From Porites lobata (taxonomy: Eukaryota > Cnidaria > Anthozoa > Scleractinia > Poritidae): 64,000 nucleotides of DNA. Of the stretch, positions 33,132-44,534 are shown piece after piece. Where the stretch lies: NCBI GenBank assembly GCA_942486035.1, contig CALNXK010000101.1, positions 1,372,501 to 1,436,500 on the forward strand, read 5' to 3'. A model generated the notes under the pieces. It ran no database searches and was not told the DNA's origin. It saw only the letters and a list, made by a program, of their open reading frames with translations. Made by a program: the position numbers and the translations under genes. Numbering within the stretch: position 1 is the first letter of the stretch; the number at the start of each line of letters is the position of its first letter.

Positions 33132-35339
33132 CTTGTTCTTCAACTTATTACAAAATTTTAAACAAGGAATCGTCGCTGCTTGTTAACTGCGACGCAATAC
33201 GTGAAAGCCACCGGATTATACGATAAGATGATCATGGAAGGAAATTGAGCTTGAGGTGACGAAAGGTCACGCAATCTTCTCATAGTCTTGACACAGACAG
33301 CGGGAGGTCTCAGGCCTCCTAGCTACAATCTTGGACAAATGGAACAGCAAACCCCCATCCCCCGCAAATTAAGGATAAAGCCGCACAAAAAACGTGCCAT
33401 TTTTCCATCTTTGATTTGGAGGGGAGGGGGGTACAAAGTTCCCGTCTATTTTGTCCAAGATTGTAGATTAGCTTTTTAGCTATTTTCTAGGTGGCTTGTA
33501 CCTTACACCCCGGGACCTTACATATAAATAAGTAGTATTGTGTAATGATTTTTTTCCTTTGTGTCGTATAAATAAAGTTCTTGTCTTGTCTTGTGTTAGT
33601 GGTTCATACGCTTAGCTCTCTGCCCTGTTCAGTTAGCAGATGTTTCTTTTCGTCTTTCAACATCTACGAAAGTCGTCTACGCCGCTGATATTCGCTAAAC
33701 AACCCAGCCTCGAGAATGTCAGCTGTGCGAACGACTTCCAAAATGCTAAAAGCCACGACAGAAAGAAACCTCTGCTAGCAGATGTTCGCTCTGGGACACT
33801 TAGGAAGGTAATGTAATACGACTATTACTCGCTATCCTTTTTCACCCTTGAACTCTGTATATTTTATTGGCGCTAGGCCATGCTCATCAGGTCTTAAAAT
33901 AAAAAATGTTTCATCCAAGACGGATTCCGACGGATTACTGTGCGCGTGATTCAGGAGATAGCAAATCTTCAAAACACGCGTGCTTACTTTCTATAATGTC
34001 CAAAACGGGAAGGCTTCGCCGAACAATAAAAACTGAAACCTCAACAAATGGTGAAGTGAAAAATAAAAACGAAATCAGTATGTGAAACCCCTGGACTTCC
34101 GTAGGTACGTTTTCGTCACTAAAGAGTGGGATTTCAAGAGTTAGAGTGTATAAAAGGTCTTTAGAGAGCCTGTTCACAGGCTAGGTTTCAAAGGGCCTTA
34201 AATTGTAATATTTCGAACATATTTCCGTAACATGTTAATTTATTAAACGCTACAAATAAGGAAAAGAAGTGAAAGGGGCACCATTTCGTAATGTTAACAA
34301 CCCTATCCTAGATAGAGTCGCCATTTTTCAGAAAATACTGAGGAGTAAGCTTTCTTTGCTATTAAACTGGGTGCTTAGTACTCTGAGTTGCGGGTAAATT
34401 AAAATTTTCTGATATTCTTTTCTTTTTGTGTGTGTGTCAATTCCCGGTATCTCTAGTCTTGACTAAATCTTCTAGGAGTCAATTTCCTGAAAAACGATCA
34501 GCTATACTACACCCAAACTCTCTACATACGCTATTCCAGACTAAGCTGCTTGAACACCATAACCTTCAAAGCGGTAAATACCTATATATACTGCAGCACT
34601 ACTTTCCCCTTTCCCAAGGTCCGTACCTCTTACCTGCCCGATGTATCAAAAGACCCAAAATCCCACACAGGTCATAATAATTTTAATAGGGCGTGCGTCC
34701 TGAGTCTGCGTGTTGCAGCCATGACTTGTCTCTTGAATTTCCCTGTTCATAAAAACTCGGGGATTCACGATATACTTCCTGTGACGCAGACTAGCGATAG
34801 CTCGATCGCTCGAATGTTCTAAAGTCTAAAATGTGTTTGAAGAATATCCTAATTTAATGATTTTGAATCTGTGATAATAACTACATTCAATGTCTGCAAT
34901 GTTGCCTGCCCATTAAATAGATCCAAACGAATTAATGAATACATTTCTACACAATATAAATACCCCAATTGTGCGCGTATGATTATTTCAAATGCTGACG
35001 GTCATTTTCCATTAGACAGTGGTATGGAGCAAGGGTGGTTTGTGCGCGGCCTTCGGTGCGCGACGTCCCAAGTTCGATCCCCGGTGACATCACATCCTTG
35101 TTTCAACTTCTCTACATTCTGTGCAGCTTTGACTAGCTTTAAATACCATTAAAACGGAGCATAGATTGAAAGAGGGGGTAAAATGAGTGCACTATCGACC
35201 TCAAGTTTATCAGTTATTACTGTCACGAGTTATCGGTGTAAAATGTGGTTGCCTTGCCCTTTTTTACCTTTTATGGCACCCGAAAGCACGTCAGTATATA
35301 GGTGAACTAAGAGAGCCGCTTGTTCGAACCTTAATGGTT

Positions 35340-35725
35340 GAGGATATGTGGTTATGCGCAATGATAGAGACGCCGCGAAATTAACTTTCCCCTCCCCCAG
35401 TTTTAGTTTACTGGTGGCTGTGGATGTGTGCTTATGCGCAATGATAGAGACGCTGCGGAATTAACTTTCCCCCCCCCCCCAGTTTTAGCTTACCTGCTGG
35501 CTGTGGATGTGTGCTTATGCGCAATGATAGAGACGCCACGAAATTAACTTTCCCCCCACCCCTCCCCCCAAGTTTTAGCTTACCTGCTGGCTGTGGATGT
35601 GTGCTTATGTGCAATGATAGCTAGAGACGCCACGAAATTAATTTTCCTCCCTTCTCCCCAGTTTTAGCTTACCTGCTGGCTGTGGATGTGCACTTATGCG
35701 CAATGATAGAGACGCCACGAAACTA
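35340..35725. repeat. Minisatellite, about 80-90 bp unit, five copies
   Basis: The core GCGCAATGATAGAGACG recurs near 35356, 35436, 35519, 35610 and 35698. Units differ mainly in the length of a C-run and by small indels. Confidence 0.85.
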
Positions 35726-35749
35726 GTGGTCATAGCTCCTCCCACAAGT

Positions 35750-35812
35750 CTCCTGTAGCTCAGTGGTAGAGCACATGCATTAGTAACCAAAAAGACATAG
35801 GTTTGATCATGC
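35750..35812 (+). repeat. tRNA-derived SINE head
   Basis: TAGCTCAGTGGTAGAGC is a strong Pol III A box and GGTTTGATCATG a B box about 27 nt further on. The acceptor stem does not close and the sequence is interrupted by the MITE at 35814, so it is a SINE remnant and not a functional tRNA. Confidence 0.65.
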
Positions 35813-35813
35813 C

Positions 35814-36029
35814 CCATGTAAGGGAATTCGGAGTCCAGAATCCGGGAAATTTTTGCTTGTGGCCTCCGGAATCCTGAGCTTTGGAGTCCGGAATACAGTT
35901 CAAGAATCCCACTAACGATTGGAATCCGGAATCCAAGTTCCACTGACGAAGATCGGTTATTCAGTACCTGAATAAGGAATCCACGGCGTGGAATCCAGAA
36001 TCAAGACTGCCTGGGATTCCCTTACATGG
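35814..36029. mobile_element. 216-bp MITE rich in GGAATCCGGAATCC
   Basis: The ends CCATGTAAGGGAAT and ATTCCCTTACATGG are perfect inverted repeats. The interior repeats GGAATCCGGAATCC-like words. It interrupts the SINE-like sequence 35750-35812. Confidence 0.8.
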
Positions 36030-37089
36030 TGTGATCGACTCCCCCCATTGGGACTCGGTAGGTAGACGGATTTTTTATTCCGAACCAGCTGCGTAACTGA
36101 CGGAAAAAAAAAACCTTCATTCTTATTGTTATTATCAATTATTTAATAAAAATATTATTATTAGTGAAAACAATTATAACATCAAAATAATACACTAAAT
36201 CCACGCTTACTTAACCTGGATTAGAAATTGGACTTCAAAAGAAAAATTAATTCAATGTGCACTTTCCGCTTTAAGTTTTTCATATTTACCTGGAGTTATA
36301 AAAACCGGGTTAGCAAACATTTTGTAATTTTTCTAAACTTCCCCTGTCTAATAGCTTGTTTCACAGTGTTGTTTGCTTATGTCGTTTTTTTGCTTGTTTT
36401 GTGGTTAGGGATTTGTGTAGAAGTGGATGCAGAAAGAATTGCTATCTAGCCCCCCCCCCCCCTCCTTGTTTTTTCCCTACCCACAATTCTTTGTTTGACA
36501 CAAGTGACAGTTTGAAATCAGTGTGCGCCTAAAGCTGGTTTGGATGCCGTTTAGCGCAGTTTACTTGTTTACTTTTAGATATTGGTCACCTTGAGCAAAG
36601 TTTCTCGGAGAGCATCATGTGAAGCTCTGACATGGGACAAAGTTATTATGATTCGCAATATCGTATTATATTGTCGTTTCATTTGGCTAAACGGATCAAT
36701 CACCCTGATCCGGGCTGAGACAGAAAGGTACGATATTGTTCGCTTTTCTAAGGTGACCACTAAGTCTTTAATTTGGCCTCGGGAACAGGCTCTTAGGAGT
36801 CAAATGAATTAGGTGCGAACAAAATTGCAGGTGAACTTTGACCCGGGTTTTTTGCTGGTGTGAAAACAAGGCTGAGGTGATCGGCCGACCGTGTGACTCA
36901 TTATTCGGGAACTTGAATAAGACGAGTTTATGTGGAAATAGCAGAGTCTTTCCTAGTTATTCGATGATATTTCGCCTATATGTTAAACGTGAGAAGATTA
37001 TGCGTGGTTGTGGATAGTCTTAACAGTGCCGCGAAAGTGTGTGATTGTGTGATTTCCACATGGTGTTGACAGGTATGTGATCGCGTGCA

Positions 37090-37260
37090 GAGGTGGATCG
37101 AGGAGGAGGGTGCAGGGGGTGCCCCCCCTCTGAGATGACCTGCGGTTTTCTAATACAACTGGTATTCTGCAAAAAAAAAACTATGTGGTTTATTGGTGTT
37201 GAAGTAGAGCAAGAGACGAGTGCACCCCCTCCTGAAAAGAATCCTGGACCCCCCTTCCCC
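37090..37260. mobile_element. hAT-MITE-like element
   Basis: Nearly identical to the insert in the sushi exon at 13424-13570 over GAGATGACCTGCGGTTTTCT and TGTTGAAGTAGAGCAAGAGA. This copy keeps a longer left end. Confidence 0.75.
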
Positions 37261-38121
37261 CGGCGCGTGGTTGAATTGCGGTTTGGCCAACATATTCTGT
37301 GCTGGCCATTAATATTGTTTCGTCGGTGTTTAGCTTAGCTGATTGTACCATGGAAAAGTGACTCTCGACTCAGGAAAACTGGATCTAGGTCTAGTTTCAG
37401 CGGGCTCTAATGGCATTGAACCATAGGCCGATTTTTGAAGATAAGAAAGTAAGTGATAGTTTGTGCACTACGTTTCATTCAGTTTGTTGTCTATTCCATG
37501 CGGAATGCTGTTGTTTATCGAACCGCGAAAAAAGTAGTGTAAGCCTTAACCAGGCACTCTTTCGCTGCAGTTCACTCAGCTTAAAAATTTCTAAACTGAA
37601 ATGACACCTGTTTGGAATTTCGCAAAGTCAGTTTACTGAATAAATGTTCTAAAATTTGCGTCATTTTAAATTTGGGGTCGTTCGAATGTTTCTAGGGACC
37701 ATTAACTTACTGCCCAGCGTCAGATAAAGGCTTTTAATCGGCCTTTGAATGAGTTTTATTGTTTTAAAATGCCAAGTAGTAGAATGAGTTTATATTTTTG
37801 CCAACCCGGTTTTCAAAAATTCAGGTATATATTAGGGAGCTGATATTTATTTTGTTGAGCTTATTGTTAAACACAAGTAGACAAAAACCAAACGCTTGTA
37901 TCAAACGCATTTTTAGTCAATTTTGACTGCATTTTTGTCTCCAAAAACGAAGTGAACGTTCCTCAAACAAGAAGCATACACGCTACTTACTGTCCTGTTC
38001 AAGTAAACTAGCCAAACCCTAGACAAATATTTCGCGAATGTGAGTTTTCTGTCAAATTTTACTTGTTGTATAAAGTTCATTTTTGGGACAAAAGTCGGGT
38101 GACGTTAAATAATTTCTTTGC

Positions 38122-38285
38122 TTAAGAGTAATCTTCGTCATCTCCATACGTCAGTTCAAAAGGTATTTTTCCACTGTGTTCTTCCCATCCACCAGGCCCG
38201 CGGTCTTCTGATCCAGCGGAATTCATTCCACCACCTGAGTGCATTACCCAGCCTTCTCCAGAGCCGGAATACCCTGCATAGATTT
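38122..38285 (-). CDS. F5/8C-TSP1 gene exon 7: C-terminal tail and stop
   Basis: Phase 1 acceptor TTTCCAG at 38286. It encodes IYAGYSGSGEGWVMHSGGG, then an acidic end YGDDEDYS and TAA. Compositionally a Gly/Ser/acidic tail without a known fold. A possible AATAAA lies about 275 nt downstream. Confidence 0.75.
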
Positions 38286-41200
38286 CTGGAAAGGAAACAA
38301 AATATGATCTGCTTTAATATCCTCACCACTAACTCTTATCTTTGGCAACTTAAGTTCAAAGCTTTTGAATTAAGGATAAGAATGCAGTCAATTGCCAACT
38401 CATATTCCCATGATATTGACTTAAGGTTGCCGCGATTCTCCAAATTACCTCCTGACATCCATTTAAAAGGAGGTTTTTTGACTTTTACCATAAAGTTATA
38501 ATAGATTTTGATGAAGCTTTGCTTAGTACTGATCTATCACAAAGTTTTGAGAATACTGTGATGAAATAAAGTTGATTAAGTAATTTAAAGATGGATCGAT
38601 TGATTGATTCAAATATTTTTTTTCTTCAAAGGCCCCTGAGACTGTTTTGCAGCAAAAAAGGTGATTATGTTTTCTACAGATCTTGAGCCGGATATTTTAG
38701 TTATTCTGAAGTGTACCCCGGTCTGCTCCAGGCCTCCTCTTTTCTCGCTATTGTTTCTATTGCTTGTACACTTCATAGGCCGTGTTCACACTACAGTATA
38801 CCGGATAGGTTTTCAAGCCGACGCGACAAGCTATCCGGTATCTGAGTATAAACACTTATCAGATGCGCGGTGACTTTTGAATTCAGAGATGGACGCGGCG
38901 AGCGGCTTCGCTCCGTACCGAAATCGTGCAGAAAAGTCCATTTGTGTGAACAGAAGCCCAGCTATCCGGTACAGTCTGAACATAGCCTTAGTGTTGTAAG
39001 CACTTACCGTTTTCCGGACATTTTCGTTTCCTGCATAGTTTTATATCCACTCCTTCGTTTTTATCGCACTCTCGGCCACCATTCTGAGGTTTGGGCGAGT
39101 CACATTTTCGCGTACGTGACTTCATTCCAATTCCACAAGTCCTGTTGCAATCTGTCCAGTCACTCCACCTACCCCATCCTCCGTCCACTAGATAAATAAA
39201 TTGTAATTACGTGGTATATAAATTCAATATGTGGATCGTGAAATGATTGAGTGAGTAATGCAATGCCAAGGTTTTCAGCTCTTCTTTTGTAGAAAGACAG
39301 AGTCACTAACATATTATACCACACAAGGATTATTTTGAGAACTTTTGTTTTAAGAAAGGGTCGTAAACATTTTCACTTTCACAAACCTTTGCAGCTTGGC
39401 TTGATGCAATCAATAGTTTCCAGTCTTCCACTGTCATTACAGGGCTTGCCACCATTCTGAGGTACGGGTGAGTTACATTTCCGTTCACGTGATCGAAATC
39501 CAACGCCACAAGTTACGCTGCAATCTGTCCAGTCACTCCACCTACCCCATCCTCCGTCCACTAGATAAATAAATTGTAATTACGTGGTATATAAATTCAA
39601 TATCTGGATCGTGAAATGAATGAGTGAAAGCAATGTCAAGGTTTTCACCGTTTCTTTAGTAGAAAGACTGAGTCACTAACATATAATACCACACAAGGTT
39701 TATTTTGAGAACTTTTGTTTTAAGAAAGGGTCGTAAACATTTTCACTTTCACAAACCTTTGCAACTTGGCTTGATGCAATCAATAGTTTCCAGTCTTCCA
39801 CTGTCATTACACGGCTTGCCACCATTCTTAGGTACGGGTGAGTTACATTTCCGTTCACGCGATCGAAATCCAACTCCACAAGTTACGCTGCATTCTGACC
39901 AGTTGCCCCAAATCCCCCAGCCTCCATCGACTTGAAATAATAATTAAAAAAAGACTTTAGTTTTTCTTTGTAATAAGATTGTGAATACATATACTTACAT
40001 AAAGCTGATATATTCCTGCGTTCATAAATAAAACGCATGGGAAGTGAAGAAATTTCGCTAGGATTGTCACCCACGTGAGTCTTTGCAACCAACAACAAAA
40101 AAAACAACATTTATTGCCGTAATTTTCTTTTATTAAATTTTTGGGGGGAGCGCAGAAAATGAAAACCCTTATCGTAGCCTGGTACAAAGGCAAGGGGTGG
40201 GGGAAGAACTGTGAGATTACGTCAAAAGCAAGACAGACATTTCGCTAATTATAAATATGAAATGCATATATATTTAACATTTCATCTTCATATTTTCGAG
40301 GTATTTGCGGGCTAATTTAAAGACCAGCTCCCTGCAGTAATGGGCTTGCTAGCTTAGTTGGTTATCGGTATTGCAGAGGTCTAGGTTCGAATACAGTATC
40401 GGCAAGCCTGTATTCTTTCAGGCTTTCTTTTTTGCAACTGCATTAGTTACGTCTTTAACTGCGATGAACTTCTCCGAGTGGTTCCAATAAATAAAATTCA
40501 TATATTCGTCATTTCATCTTCATCTTTCCCCAGGTATTAGGAACCAATTTGATGAACAGCTCCCAGTTGGCTTGTTAGCTCAATGTGATAGAGCACTGCA
40601 CCGGTGTTGTAAAGGTCAGCGCTCTAATCCCGGTAAGCCTGAATTTTTCCAGGCTCTCTTTTCTCAACTGCATTAATTGCAATTTAACGTAAACTGAAAG
40701 GATCTTCTCTCCATTTATTTTTGACAAATCTGTGTGATGCTAGGTTTTATTTCGACATACATGTACACTAATCAAATATTCCTACCAACAAGCGTCTACT
40801 CCCACCTGGTGCAGAGCATCCTTTCAATCCAAGTCTGAGGCACGTAACATTCTTTAATTTAGGCTGATTGTAAACTGAACCGGTTTTTTTCGGGTATATT
40901 CGAATAGTGGTTGTCACAATTGGCGGGTCCAAACGGTTGATCTTTAATCTATCTCTTGCTTGGTTTCCATCAAGATCCTACACATAAATAATTACCATTA
41001 CTATTAATATCATTATTAATTTTGTTTCGTTTATTTCTTTAAAAACCAAAGCCTCAGCTAAAGTATACAAAAGGATAATTCTTAAGGAACTTTGAGATTT
41101 TGCGCGAAACCTAATCTCTTCATTTATAAATCTTATTAGATTATTGCCGGGTCTTGCCAAGCTGTGTATCGTAATAGTAGTTAACTTTTTATATGACTTT

Positions 41201-42554
41201 CTGTAATAGCAGTAGTAGTAGTAGTAGCAGTAGTAAAAGAAAATTACTATTAGTTTAGTAATTTAATATACGGTTTTTAAATGTGGCAACACGCCCTCCA
41301 TAGAAACCAGCCAAGTGTTGTTGGGGCTAGCGTGCTTCTCCTGTAAAATGAATTTGTTAAATAAGGTATTACCTTCCTGCCTAGAGCATATAAAAATTTG
41401 TAGGTTAATTTGGTAACCTACAAATTTTAAGCCGTACCAATGGGATCTCAAAAGTAGCGATTACAACAGCCGTTCGATAAAGCCTGAAAGATTTTTAAGA
41501 AAACCACCTAGTCACGGTTGAGTGGCTTTCCATAATAATCTTTGTAAATTTTGAAATATGCTGGGTAGTTATGAAAAAAAGAAAAATTTAAGCTCCGCAA
41601 TACGTAAAGCAAAGAGTTGTCTTCAGTACATTGGTATTGCAAAGAGGCTTATTTTCTTCATATCTGTAAAGATTGAAAAAAAAATGCAAAGCAAAAATAA
41701 CTAAGATTCAGATTTCAGTTTTTTATCATAGCTTTTCACTCAAAACAAATTTTACACAGTACAACAACCAAAAGTGGAGGAGAAGCAAATCAGAAAAAAA
41801 AACTTATTTTCAAAGAGCGTTTTCCATGACGTCACACATGCCATGTTAGTGTGGCGAACCAACATGCGCAAATTGAACTCTTTTCTTGTTATGGCTTTCT
41901 TCTTTACCATTGAACTGGTAAAGCTGCTGGTCACGTGAATTAAAAACGGTTTATACCTCTCATGTTATCATACCTGAGTCTCATCTTCTTTAACATAAGT
42001 ATTCCATTTTCCTTCCTTGTAATATTTGACGCGAAATTGTGTAACCCATCTCGATAAGTTTGGGCTACCCTGGGTGACGATTCCTGTTATTTTCTTATCT
42101 TCGTTTAATTCTATTTCTAGAAATGGTGACGAGTCATTTGAAGCCGAGCACCAGGCGTTCTTTCCATCCTGTCTTGCAAAGGAAGCAATTGTGTTTTTAT
42201 TCAAGCTTGAGGACGCAGTAATCTTTTTATCTGGGACTTTTTTTCCAAGGTCTGAAAAACAGGCACCTGTAAAAGTAAAAATAATAATTAAGTCGGTAAG
42301 GGTCTGGAGACTTCAGTGAAACGATTTTTATGACAGTTCTGAAGCCATATTTATTAACACTTTATCTTTGTCGTCATTACGTCGTAAAGTGTTCATGAAA
42401 GAAAAATAGATGTTTCATGATAAGTTTTTATTAGCTTTTTAAATATGATCATTAGCTCTCTAGTTTTAATTGCAACCCGTAATGTAAAAGGCCTTTGCTG
42501 TGAATATCAAGTCTTCGTCGTATGGTTTTGCAATCCATTTATTTATTTATTTGT

Positions 42555-42585
<31 letters not shown>

Positions 42586-43417
42586 TTGCTGTTATTATCA
42601 ACTGTTATTGAAGTAGATACTGAGAACTGAAAACTTTTTTGGACAGCAACATAACCAAGGAAGTAGATTCTATCTAGGCTGAACAAATCATTATTAATGA
42701 TTAATTGAATATTTGAAAACAAAAAATTTATCGTCGTTCCTTCTTGTTTTCCCTTTTTTTCAAAAGTAAAAAGGAATGGATGCAGCTGGTCCAGATGACA
42801 AAGGATAAGCCGCTAAATTGCGTGAGCGGCCCTACAGGATTTACATTTAAACATTTTTAGACGAATCTGGAATTTTTGTTATGTAAGATCTATTTTTATG
42901 GCGGCAAACAATGGTTCATTTAGCATCACATGTGGCAGCAGCATAACGACCAGGTGATGAGGTCAGACCGAGGAAAACTGAATCAGGACTTGGTTTCAAT
43001 AGGAATTTTTTTCTTAGAACTTCCTGTTTTTATTTATCACACATATTAAGCTGGTAGTAGGTGGAACTAGCAAATGCAGATTTTTTTTGTCTCATTCAAA
43101 TAAACTGTTTTTCCGTGGTTCTGTATCTTAAACACGGTGATCACAGCCAAAAATCTTAGAGTCTGACCTTTACTAGTCATGGCAGTCAGGTAGCTCGAGA
43201 CAACATTGGTTTTTGTGCAGTTCTTATGGATCTTAACTGTCAAAATTTGACCAAAAACTTTCAACAACCACTAGCAGATCGAGAACTATAGCACTGACCA
43301 ATAACAGCAACTTAATATTACAATGTGTACTATGGTGGCTTTAAAACGAAACTCACCATCAACGCTACCGCTGACACATAAAATCCCAAGAAGCCATGAG
43401 AAAAAAAGGGCCTTCAT
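38122..43417 (-). CDS. Secreted F5/8C plus three-TSP1 protein, complete gene of seven exons
   Basis: Exons 43357-43417, 41974-42266, 40806-40977, 39757-39930, 39387-39560, 39008-39187 and 38122-38285 join in frame to 405 codons. Order: signal peptide (1-20), F5/8 type C (discoidin) domain (about 22-175), three thrombospondin type 1 repeats (about 176-352), Gly/Ser/acidic tail. F5/8C domains bind glycans, collagen or phospholipids; TSP1 repeats bind matrix and growth factors. No membrane anchor is seen, so a secreted matrix or mucus protein is likely. Similar combinations occur among cnidarian matrix proteins, but I do not recognise a named orthologue. It lies 5 kb upstream of the sushi gene on the same strand. 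Confidence 0.87.
39008..39187 (-). CDS. F5/8C-TSP1 gene exon 6: TSP1 repeat 3
   Basis: 180 nt, phase 1-1, donor GTAAGT. DGGWGRWSDWTDCNRTCG, RTRKCDSPKPQNGGREC, CRKRKCPEN. C-N-R-T-C keeps the Thr of the fucosylation site; NRT is also an N-glycosylation sequon. Confidence 0.92.
39387..39560 (-). CDS. F5/8C-TSP1 gene exon 5: TSP1 repeat 2
   Basis: 174 nt, phase 1-1, donor GTTTGT. DGGWGRWSDWTDCSVTCG and RERKCNSPVPQNGGKPC. Its 3' half and following intron are almost identical to exon 4, and its 5' edge to exon 6, so it looks like a mosaic made by duplication. Confidence 0.92.
39757..39930 (-). CDS. F5/8C-TSP1 gene exon 4: TSP1 repeat 1
   Basis: 174 nt, phase 1-1, donor GTTTGT. DGGWGIWGNWSECSVTCG carries the W-x-x-W-x-x-W motif (C-mannosylation type) and C-S-V-T-C (O-fucosylation type); six cysteines in all, ending CIKPSCK. 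Confidence 0.9.
40250..40740 (+). repeat. Two tandem copies of a tRNA-derived SINE
   Basis: Each copy has a head CATTTCATCTTCAT, a GGTATT and CAGCTCCC region, a tRNA-like part (TTGCTAGCTTAGTTGGT with GGTTCGAAT in the first; TTGTTAGCTCAATGTGATAG in the second) and a tail with AGCCTG..CAGGCT and GCATTA. They run about 40250-40495 and 40496-40740 and sit in intron 3 of the F5/8C-TSP1 gene. Confidence 0.75.
40806..40977 (-). CDS. F5/8C-TSP1 gene exon 3: end of F5/8C domain
   Basis: 172 nt, phase 0 to phase 1, acceptor TGTAG and donor GTGGGA. PPIVTTTIRIYPK corresponds to the conserved arm before the final strand; CLRLGLKGC supplies the C-terminal R-x-E-L-x-GC-like end (here R-L-G-L-K-G-C). No ATG-started frame marks it, so it is easy to miss. 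Confidence 0.85.
41393..41428. repeat. Perfect 15-bp inverted repeat
   Basis: AAAATTTGTAGGTTA and its exact complement are separated by six bases. Could form a small hairpin in the intron transcript; no function assigned. Confidence 0.7.
41974..42266 (-). CDS. F5/8C-TSP1 gene exon 2: first two thirds of F5/8C domain
   Basis: 293 nt, phase 1 to phase 0. It starts ACFSDLGKKVPDKKI, continues with WCSASNDSSPFLEIEL (the conserved W-x-x-x region before the L-x-v-D-L-like strand), ITGIVTQGS and FRVKYYKEGKW, all hallmarks of the discoidin fold. Confidence 0.9.
42538..42587. repeat. (ATTT)n microsatellite
   Basis: About twelve ATTT units with one interruption (TTTG), in intron 1 of the F5/8C-TSP1 gene. 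Confidence 0.9.
43357..43417 (-). CDS. F5/8C-TSP1 gene exon 1: signal peptide
   Basis: MKALFFSWLLGILCVSGSVD, then G|GTGAGT, phase 1. Strongly hydrophobic core with small residues at the probable cleavage site. The ATG used is in a different frame from the longest open frame here, and is chosen because of the signal sequence and the matching splice phase. Confidence 0.85.
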
Positions 43418-43572
43418 AAGGAAGCCTGTTTTGTGCGAACAATGTAACGTTACTCTGTAGACTGTATCGACAAAGAGAAACTGTCTTCGTAACTGAGTTT
43501 CTTAAGCAAAACGTTATGAGACGCAACAGGATGTGTTTGAACGTGTCTAACATTTGCTGACGGTGATGAACT

Positions 43573-43581
43573 CTATTTATA
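43573..43581 (-). promoter_or_regulatory. TATA box of the F5/8C-TSP1 gene
   Basis: On the minus strand TATAAATAG, preceded by CCCAATAG, lies about 160 nt before the ATG. A start site about 30 nt downstream would give a 5' UTR of roughly 125 nt. Confidence 0.6.
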
Positions 43582-44307
43582 GCTATTGGGTCATGTGTCG
43601 AAAAAAACCCGTTAAGTACAGTGTCACGTCTTTAAAAATTTGAATTCACCAGTGTTATTTTCTTTAAAAATAAGGAGCGGTATATTTTATCACGTGCCAA
43701 AAAAAGGCCTACAGTATATAAACTGATAGCATGTTCTCTATCAGGCTTTTAAAGTGAATAATAGGTTCCTTAGTTGAGATGCCAACTGATCCTCTGAGAG
43801 GGATTATATCCGTGGTACCAACATGGACTTCCCACAAACGTAAACCAAACAGCCTCTCTACAGAGTCTGCTGTGCCAGTTCACAAAAAGGTGAATGTTCA
43901 GGAAATCTTTATCGAACGACAACGTACAAAACGCACGCCATCTTGTTTTCACGTTGTAGTCATTGAGTACAAACAAATTTCATCTACCAAATCAAATCAA
44001 TCACGCAGGCAATACCCTGTTGACAGACTCACACGAAATTATATACCCTGTCTAGCGGCACAACCCTGTATAGACCATATTTGGGAGTTTACCCCTGGGG
44101 GTCTTTCAGCTTGTTTTTCCTATCGCGACTTCGTGGTTCAAACAAGTTGACATGTGGACAAGTCTTAAGTGAGAGCAGAGCCGAAACTCAAGATGCCTGG
44201 CCACGTTGTTATTGTCGTTTTTTCTTTAATTAGAGATATTTTTCCTTGTTGGCATGGACCCTTCCAGCACTCAAATCTCGCTCCGACCGTGACGAGGCCA
44301 ATCACTA

Positions 44308-44534
44308 AGGGACGGACCATTAGAAAAGTTATGGGGGGGGGGGGGGGAAATTTTCGAGCCGCAGGAATTAGTTTTCGTTATCAAATTCCTTGTATGAATT
44401 TTTTTTAGGCCATAGCATGAATATTTTTTAGGGTTAATTGGCGTGCAAGAATTTTTTTCATTTAATTTTCCCTTGCGCGATTTTTTTTTTTGTACTCCGC
44501 CTCCCCCCCATAAGTTTTCTAATGGTCCGTCCCT
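44308..44534. mobile_element. 227-bp MITE with 31-nt terminal inverted repeats
   Basis: AGGGACGGACCATTAGAAAA at the left end and its complement at the right, one mismatch over 31 nt, continuing into G-run and C-run. The minus-strand open frame across it is not a gene. Confidence 0.85.

Larger units (their letters stand above)
33132..38121. other. Intergenic region between the two secreted-protein genes
   Basis: About 5 kb with no credible exon. It holds the minisatellite at 35340-35725, the tRNA-like sequence at 35750-35812, a MITE at 35814-36029, a hAT-MITE-like copy at 37090-37260, and a stretch at 35043-35095 containing AAGTTCGATCCCC, a B-box-like remnant. Confidence 0.6.

Noticed and set aside
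38118..38501. 127-residue plus-strand open frame
   Set aside because: It overlaps the final exon of the F5/8C-TSP1 gene on the other strand, which has an acceptor, a matching phase and a stop; the plus-strand product has no recognisable domain.
40335..40640. Two functional tRNA genes
   Set aside because: The A and B boxes are present but the acceptor stems do not pair properly and the sequences share long non-tRNA heads and tails, as expected for SINEs.
43779..44150. 123-residue plus-strand open frame upstream of the F5/8C-TSP1 gene
   Set aside because: No domain, no splice context and codon composition like the surrounding intergenic sequence.
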